DNA of 64,000 bases from Lamellibrachia satsuma. Its lineage: Eukaryota; Annelida; Polychaeta; Sabellida; Siboglinidae. Below the pieces are notes generated by a model. That model did not search any database. It saw only the letters and a program-made list of their open reading frames with translations, and had not been told where the DNA came from. Position 1 is the stretch's first letter. The number at the start of each line of letters is the position of its first letter. Positions 56,705 to 64,000 of this stretch are shown piece after piece. Location: assembly GCA_033239005.1 (NCBI GenBank), contig BSQZ01000025.1:7502501-7566500 (forward strand). The letters are read 5' to 3'. The position numbers were made by a program, and so were the translations under genes.

Positions 56705-59700
56705 TTCCGTCACATATACCTTCACGTAGTCCTCCCACTTCCGTCACATATACCTTCACGTAGTCCTCCCACTCCCGTCACATGTACCTTCACGTAGTCC
56801 TCCCACTTCCGTCACATGTACCTTCACGTAGTCCTCCCACTCCCGTCACATGTACCTTCACGTAGTCCTCCCACTCCCGTCACATGTACCTTCACGTAGT
56901 CCTCCCACTTCCGTCACATGTACCTTCATGTAGTCCTCCCAATTCCGTCACATGTACCTTCACGTAGTCCTCCCACTTCCGTCACATATACCTTCACGTA
57001 GTCCTCCCACTCCCGTCACATGTACCTTCACGTAGTCCTCCCACTTCCGTCACATGTACCTTCACGTAGTCCTCCCACTTCCGTCACATGTACCTTCACG
57101 TAGTCCTCCCACTCCCGTCACATGTACCTTCACGTAGTCCTCCCACTCCCGTCACATATACCTTCACGTAGTCCTCCCACTCCCGTCACATGTACCTTCA
57201 CGTAGTCCTCCCACTTCCGTCACATGTACCTTCACGTAGTCCTCCCACTCCCGTCACATATACCTTCACGTAGTCCTCCCACTTCCGTCACATGTACCTT
57301 CCCGTAGTCCTCCCACTTCCATCACATGTACCTTCACGTAGTCCTCCCACTCCCGTCACATGTACCTTCACGTAGTCCTCCCACTTCCGTCACATATACC
57401 TTCACGTAGTCCTCCCACTCCCGTCACATGTACCTTCACGTAGTCCTCCCACTTCCATCACATGTACCTTCACGTAGTCCTCCCACTCCCGTCACATGTA
57501 CCTTCACGTAGTCCTCCCACTTCCATCACATGTACCTTCACGTAGTCCTCCCACTCCCGTCACATGTACCTTCACGTAGTCCTCCCACTCCCGTCACGTA
57601 CCTTCACGTAGTCCTCCCACTCCCGTCACATGTACCTTCACGTAGTCCTCCCACTCCCGTCACATGTACCTTCACGTAGTCCTCCCACTCCCGTCACATA
57701 TACCTTCACGTAGTCCTCCCACTCCCGTCACATGTACCTTCACGTAGTCCTCCCACTTCCGTCACATATACCTTCACGTAGTCCTCCCACTCCCGTCACA
57801 TGTACCTTCACGTAGTCCTCCCACTTCCGTCACATATACCTTCACGTAGTCCTCCCACTCCCGTCACATGTACCTTCACGTAGTCCTCCCACTCCCGTCG
57901 CATATACCTTCACGTAGTCCTCCCACTCCCGTCACATGTACCTTCACGTAGTCCTCCCACTTCCGTCGCATATACCTTCACGTAGTCCTCCCACTCCCGT
58001 CACATGTACCTTCACATAGTCCTCCCACTTCCGTCGCATATACCTTCAAGTAGTCCTCCCACTTCCGTCACATGTACCTTCACGTAGTCCTCCCACTTCC
58101 GTCACATGTACCTTCACGTAGTCCTCCCACTCCCGTCACATGTACCTTCACGTAGTCCTCCCACTTCCGTCACATGTACCTTCACGTAGTCCTCCCACTT
58201 CCGTCACATGTACCTTCACGTAGTCCTCCCACTTCCGTCACATGTACCTTCACGTAGTCCTCCCACTTCCGTCACATGTACCTTCACGTAGTCCTCCCAC
58301 TTCCGTCACATGTACCTTCACGTAGTCCTCCCACTTCCGTCACATGTACCTTCACGTAGTCCTCCCACTTCCGTCACATGTACCTTCACGTAGTCCTCCC
58401 ACTTCCGTCACATGTACCTTCACGTAGTCCTCCCACTCCCGTCACATGTACCTTCACGTAGTCCTCCCACTCCCGTCACATGTACCTTCACGTAGTCCTC
58501 CCACTTCCATCACATGTACCTTCACGTAGTCCTCCCACTCCCGTCACATGTACCTTCACGTAGTCCTCCCACTCCCGTCACGTACCTTCACGTAGTCCTC
58601 CCACTCCCGTCACATGTACCTTCACGTAGTCCTCCAACTCCCGTCACATGTACCTTCACGTAGTCCTCCCACTCCCGTCACATATACCTTCACGTAGTCC
58701 TCCCACTCCCGTCACATGTACCTTCACGTAGTCCTCCCACTTCCGTCACATATACCTTCACGTAGTCCTCCCACTCCCGTCACATGTACCTTCACGTAGT
58801 CCTCCCACTTCCGTCACATATACCTTCACGTAGTCCTCCCACTCCCGTCACATGTACCTTCACGTAGTCCTCCCACTCCCGTCGCATATACCTTCACGTA
58901 GTCCTCCCACTCCCGTCACATGTACCTTCACGTAGTCCTCCCACTTCCGTCGCATATACCTTCACGTAGTCCTCCCACTTCCGTCACATGTACCTTCACG
59001 TAGTCCTCCCACTTCCGTCACATGTACCTTCACGTAGTCCTCCCACTTCCGTCACATGTACCTTCATGTAGTCCTCCCACTTCCGTCACATGTACCTTCA
59101 CGTAGTCCTCCCACTTCCGTCACATGTACCTTCACGTAGTCCTCCCACTTCCGTCACATATACCTTCACGTAGTCCTCCCACTTCCGTCACATGTACCTT
59201 CACGTAGTCCTCCCACTTCCGTCACATGTACCTTCACGTAGTCCTCCCACTTCCGTCACATGTACCTTCACGTAGTCCTCCCACTTCCGTCACATGTACC
59301 TTCACGTAGTCCTCCCACTCCCGTCACATGTACCTTCACGTAGTCCTCCCACTCCCGTCACATGTACCTTCACGTAGTCCTCCCACTTCCGTCACATGTA
59401 CCTTCACGTAGTCCTCCCACTTCCGTCACATATACCTTCACGTAGTCCTCCCACTTCCGTCACATGTACCTTCACGTAGTCCTCCCACTCCCGTCACATG
59501 TACCTTCACGTAGTCCTCCCACTCCCGTCACATGTACCTTCACGTAGTCCTCCCACTTCCGTCGCATATACCTTCATGTAGTCCTCCCACTTCCGTCACA
59601 TGTACCTTCACGTAGTCCTCCCACTTCCGTCACATGTACCTTCACGTAGTCCTCCCACTTCCGTCACATGTACCTTCACGTAGTCCTCCCACTTCCGTCA

Positions 59701-60212
59701 CATGTACCTTCACGTAGTCCTCCCACTTCCGTCACATGTACCTTCACGTAGTCCTCCCAATTCCGTCACATGTACCTTCACGTAGTCCTCCCACTTCCGT
59801 CACATATACCTTCACGTAGTCCTCCCACTTCCGTCGCATATACCTTCATGTAGTCCTCCCACTTCCGTCACATGTACCTTCACGTAGTCCTCCCACTTCC
59901 GTCACATGTACCTTCACGTAGTCCTCCCACTTCCGTCACATGTACCTTCACGTAGTCCTCCCACTTCCGTCGCATATACCTTCATGTAGTCCTCCCACTT
60001 CCGTCACATGTACCTTCACGTAGTCCTCCCACTCCCGTCACATGTACCTTCACGTAGTCCTCCCACTTCCGTCACATGTACCTTCACGTAGTCCTCCCAC
60101 TTCCGTCGCATATACCTTCATGTAGTCCTCCCACTTCCGTCACATGTACCTTCACGTAGTCCTCCCACTTCCGTCACATGTACCTTCACGTAGTCCTCCC
60201 ACTTCCGTCGCG
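56703..60212. repeat. 34-bp satellite-like array, about 103 copies, 3.5 kb
   Basis: Units TTCCGTCACATGTACCTTCA + CGTAGTCCTCCCAC. Main variants: ATGTACC/ATATACC, TTCC/TCCC, GTCACA/GTCGCA. Two-base-deleted units (CCCGTCACGTACC) at 57590 and 58574 lie 984 bp apart with the same order of variants around them. This indicates a higher-order duplication of about 1 kb. Few stops on either strand, but no gene. Confidence 0.97.
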
Positions 60213-62073
60213 GTCTTCCTTTTGTCTTTCTACCCTCCACTCATTTTGTGAAAATAATGTACTTTTTTATGCAGGGGACTAGTCTATCACTTTATACATT
60301 ACATTTCTGGCTATGTGCTTGACTACAATTTGCGTCCTTACATTTATTGTATTTAATATAAGTTTTCTGTCAAACGTTTTTTTTCCTATTCGTGAACTCA
60401 AGAATATACATACACTGATGCATGCAACTCATAACGACACATATATAAATATACTGCGATAAAACATACAACGCGTAACGATTGCTATGTTTATGGATCC
60501 ATATACTAATACAATTTCATAAATATAATGCACATAATATAATTCTAAAGGTCTGAGTAATATCCCAAACAATCACAAATATGCGTGTACGTATACCGAT
60601 AGCTACACATTCGCCCGTATTTCAATCCTTAGCCCTTTATATAATCCCATTCCTTCTACGAAAGAAGAAGGAACATTCCAGACATGTTCTGCATTATAAA
60701 ACAACACAACTGAAACACAGTTTCGTCACAGGGGATGGAACTTTTGCGTACACATTCCTCTTGGCAGGCGGCGATGCGTGGCTGGTTGACTTCTCAGAGT
60801 TCGTTCTGAGCACCGTAAATATACGGTAGGTGAAACATAACTATTGGCTTTCCACTTGGAGTCACTTGCTTTTGTGATAGTCTAATAACGTGGATGTACC
60901 AAATATGGACCATGCTATCAATTTCTTCCCAGAAGAGAGAAATATAGAGACATTAATTTAGTGGGGAAAAAAATAACAATTTATGAAGATACTAGTATAA
61001 CGTATCATAGGCCTGCATACTAAAATAAACAATGTGCAAAAGCATGACTTCTGATGAACGGTGTGGTGGAATCTTGGAATTATTCGATCGCATGCACACG
61101 GACATATTTTTGGGTGGGTTCGAAATTGTTGAGCGAATTTTTTTTAACTAACATTTTGCAGAAATCATCCGAGAAAACCACGGCTGATTATGTACGCTCG
61201 AACCCGTCTATTAATGCTAATCTAAAATATGTGACAATACTTTTATTGACATTTGTTTATTTCATAGCTACAAACCAACTATCACAGAAGCGAAAAAACA
61301 TTGGAGAAGGGAAATACGGAGCTCGGTACGTAAACCGTGTCTTTCCGTTGTCACAAAATTAATAATGTCTTATAATACAAGCAACCCAAATAATACAAGT
61401 GGTCTTAAATTACGACCGTTCGTAGAACTTTTAATTATTCTATTGGGTTACACCCTCATGAGAAAATATAACTTCCACATTTTAAAAGATAATTTTCCTA
61501 AAAACCAACATTGTTATGATAGTTATCATGACTAAAGTAGGGAACAATAATTTCTTTACCATTGTTACGTACAAAGGTTAATCTTGGATAAAAAACTATA
61601 GCGTTGGTAATTATTTTGACAAGGATGTTTACAACTATTAATTATGTAGGTCTTCCCAAGATGGGAGGAACGTCGACTGCCGTGATGACGTTCGTCAAAG
61701 CCGTCTGTAATGGGTGAATATACACAAACGCAGAGTTTTATGAGTGGCAAAAATTTTGAAATTAATTGACAGTTTGTTTGCGTTTTCTGAATTCAGAGCC
61801 GTTCTACGGACTTTCAGATATCTAAAAACAATATTGCCCACAACAACATTTGTAGCTTGAAATTCCAGGACGGAATTATATACGGGTGTAATGTTTTCTC
61901 TCGTACATTTAACATATTTTAATTATTCCTACTTTTATGACAAGACTAGCTTGCCATACTTCTACCACCAAAAGGGATATTATTGTCACGTGGCCATGAA
62001 CGAAACATGCGTCAGCAGACGCTCAATAATAAACTGCACCGGTAACTATACGTGTTCATTTAGTATCAAGTAG
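60213..62073. other. Unassigned AT-rich DNA between the satellite and the CR1 copy
   Basis: No convincing exon. A small cysteine-containing frame at 61891-62073 (KGYYCHVAMNETCVS, INCTGNYTCSF) has no splice or family support and ends at the CR1 tail. Confidence 0.4.
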
Positions 62074-63545
62074 TTTAACAAGATTTAACAAGATTTGCCA
62101 TCCAAACCAAAGGCCCAGATGGCAAGTGGACAAGGAAGCCATTGGCTTATCGAGAGTCCAACAATGTTCATCTACTTATAACCCGCCCTCCTGAGATATG
62201 TGTCAACCTTGTTTTTAAACATATTCACGCTGCTAGCAGTTACACAATCTGTAGACAATCTGTTCCATTCATTTATTGTCCTCTGTGCGAACGAGGTCTT
62301 CCTGATGTCCAATCTACATTGATCTTTTACTAATTTTACTTCATGTCCTCTAGTTCTGCTATTATTCTTGAGTGAGAAAAACATATTTCTATTAATATTT
62401 TCATACCCATTCAATATCTTAAAAACTTCAATTTGATCTCCTCTTAACCTCCTTGTCTCTAGAGTTGTTAAACCACATTCTTTCAGGCGTTCTTCACAAC
62501 TAAGGTCTCAGTTCTGGAATAATTTTAGTTGCTCTCCTCTGTATTCTTTCAAGCGTATATATATCCTTCTTACAACATGGTCTCCAAACATGTATACAGT
62601 ACTCTAAATGAGGTTTAACTATTGCTTTATACAGAGGTATAATTAGCTTTTTTCCTTGTATGTTATGTTTCTCCTAATCAATCCAAGAATTTGATTACCC
62701 TTTGAAGCTGCAATTCCACACTGCTCTGAAACTTTCATATCAGTGCTTATTGTAACTCTTAAGTAGTCCTTCTCTTTTACAGTAGTACGTACCCAGAACA
62801 GTATCTCCCATTTTATAGTTTACATCCAAGTTCCCATGTCCTGTATGTAGGCATTTACATTTCCCAAAATTGAACAGCATCTGCCATTTCTCAGACCATT
62901 TCACTAATCTGTCTAGATCGTTTTGTAAATGTTGTTTATCACCATCAGTATTAACCTTTCTAAAAAGTTTTGTGTCATCCGCAAATTTCAGTACGTTACT
63001 TGTTATACTGTCGTCCAAGTCATTGATATAAATTAAGAATAATATAGGTCCTAATACTGATCCTTGAGGTACCCCACTCAAAACCGATTTCCAATTTGAA
63101 ACTTCTCCATCTACTACGACTCGTTGTCTTCTGTCAGTCAGCCATTGTTATATCCAGTCAGTTATGCTATCCCCGATACCATGGGCTTTTAATTTAAGTA
63201 GTAATCTTTGATGTGGCACTTTGTCAAAAGCTTTCTGAAAATCTAAGTAGATAATATCTACTGGCGATCCCATGTCTATCCACTTAGTGATTTCTTCCAA
63301 AAAACAACATATTTGTTAAGCATGACCTCGCTTTAAGGAATCCATGTTGAGATGAATTTAATAATTTATGCTTAACGAGGAAGTCCACCATATGGTCTTT
63401 AATTAACCTTTCTAATAATTTACAAATCACTGACGTTAAACTCACTGGTCTGTAATTCTCTGACTTATTTCTCGAACCCTTTTTAAATAATGGTATGATG
63501 TTTGCTTCTTTCCATTCAAACGGAACAACTCCCTCTTTTAATGAC
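62074..63545 (-). mobile_element. CR1-type LINE copy, 5'-truncated, best preserved RT
   Basis: 3' tail (TCTTGTTAAA)x2 at 62074-62096. RT blocks on minus: FNLSLKEGVVPFEWKEANII and [20 protein letters not shown] (63284-63540); [40 protein letters not shown] and [16 protein letters not shown] (62740-63081); [19 protein letters not shown] (62172-62414). FADD is the RT catalytic motif. Stops and frameshifts remain. Same subfamily as the 23.2-kb copy. Confidence 0.92.
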
Positions 63546-63599
63546 AAGTTGAATACTCTTGGAGTAGTTATACTCCAAACAGCCCAATCTTGAGCTAAC

Positions 63600-63865
63600 G
63601 CAGGAGTTTGGACCAATGGCTTTTAGTGTCTCTTCCGAAAGACACGGACAAAGTGGGGTGAACGAAATTGCCCAAGCTTCGAAATGGCTGAGGTGGAATC
63701 GAACCACCGTCCTCTCCACAGGCAACTGAATCAACTTGGGCCTTTATAACTAATATATACTAGTATATATTAGTTATAAAGGCCCAAGTTGATTTAGTTG
63801 CCCGTGGTCCTCTCCATCGACAGGCGGGTGCTCTAACCATTAGACCACCTCTCCCCACTTTAAGT
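63600..63865 (-). mobile_element. tRNA-derived SINE split by a palindromic insert
   Basis: On minus: head GAGAGGTGGTCTAATGGTTA + GAGCACCCGCCTGTCGATGG (A-box-like), then the insert, then GGTGGTTCGATTCCACC (B box). The body GGAAGAGACACTAAAAGC is shared with the SINE at 14.8 kb. Confidence 0.75.
63719..63807. mobile_element. Palindromic mini-element, 82-bp inverted repeat
   Basis: 63721-63802 is a near-perfect palindrome: 41-bp arms, one mismatch, centre ACTAG|T region at 63761/63762. The outer flanks are TCCTCTCCA on both sides (63710-63718 and 63808-63816), a 9-bp direct repeat like a target duplication. With ends CAGGCAAC/CACGGGCAAC a hAT-type MITE is possible. Confidence 0.55.
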
Positions 63866-63958
63866 AGAACATGCATACAGCGCGAGTTAGTCCCCGTATC
63901 GGCCGGCAAATGAGTACCATTTTTAACCTTCAAATTCCGTGCTTAATTCGCCGATTTC

Positions 63959-63980
63959 TAGGTCGGTCGGTCGGTCGGTC
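63959..63980. repeat. (GGTC)n short repeat at the right edge
   Basis: Five GGTC units. Confidence 0.9.
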
Positions 63981-64000
63981 GTCAGCCACTGAGCAAAGCG

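Noticed and set aside
61891..62073. Small cysteine-containing frame as a possible secreted peptide gene
   Set aside because: The ATG region has no clear signal peptide, there is no splice support, and the frame runs into the CR1 tail; cannot be supported.

Overview
The window is animal nuclear DNA, AT-rich, from an invertebrate. Genes are split by GT-AG introns, intergenic DNA is packed with minisatellites, and there are CR1-type LINEs, tRNA-derived SINEs and DNA transposons. No bacterial, organellar or viral gene order is seen. The phylum cannot be fixed from sequence alone; a lophotrochozoan or lancelet-like genome would fit the repeat style.

Four conserved host genes can be rebuilt. (1) The 3' end of a SERINC (serine incorporator) gene on + at 417-5988, with two homologous alternative exons. 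(2) A ZNF800-like C2H2 zinc-finger gene on - (14023-10485, two coding exons, 1022 aa). (3) A KLHDC9-like kelch gene on + (16823-17827, coding part in one exon), head-to-head with the zinc-finger gene. (4) A complete methionine synthase reductase gene (MTRR) on - (41929-19964), whose 14 coding exons join in phase to give 765 aa; it is tail-to-tail with KLHDC9.

MTRR introns hold most of the repeats: a + strand LINE in intron 12, a - strand LINE in intron 7, and a LINE plus a 2.4-kb hAT element in intron 3. Minisatellites of 18, 27, 35 and 45 bp are also present. Exon 2 of MTRR is flanked on both sides by tandem arrays built from its own splice-site regions: about 10 acceptor-bearing 58-bp units upstream and about 34 donor-bearing 59-bp units downstream.

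From 42.2 kb onward the window is mostly mobile DNA. It holds LINE fragments and a 9.4-kb PIF/Harbinger element (44844-54230). The Harbinger has matching 18-bp ends, a long transposase ORF whose first catalytic Asp reads Asn, and a broken Myb/SANT accessory gene; a further TIR-bounded element is nested inside. Next come a Jockey/Nimb-like LINE tail and a 3.5-kb, 34-bp satellite that starts exactly at a CR1 3' end. The window closes with another CR1 copy and a SINE carrying an 82-bp palindrome.

Most long open frames outside these genes are artefacts of tandem repeats whose unit lacks stops.
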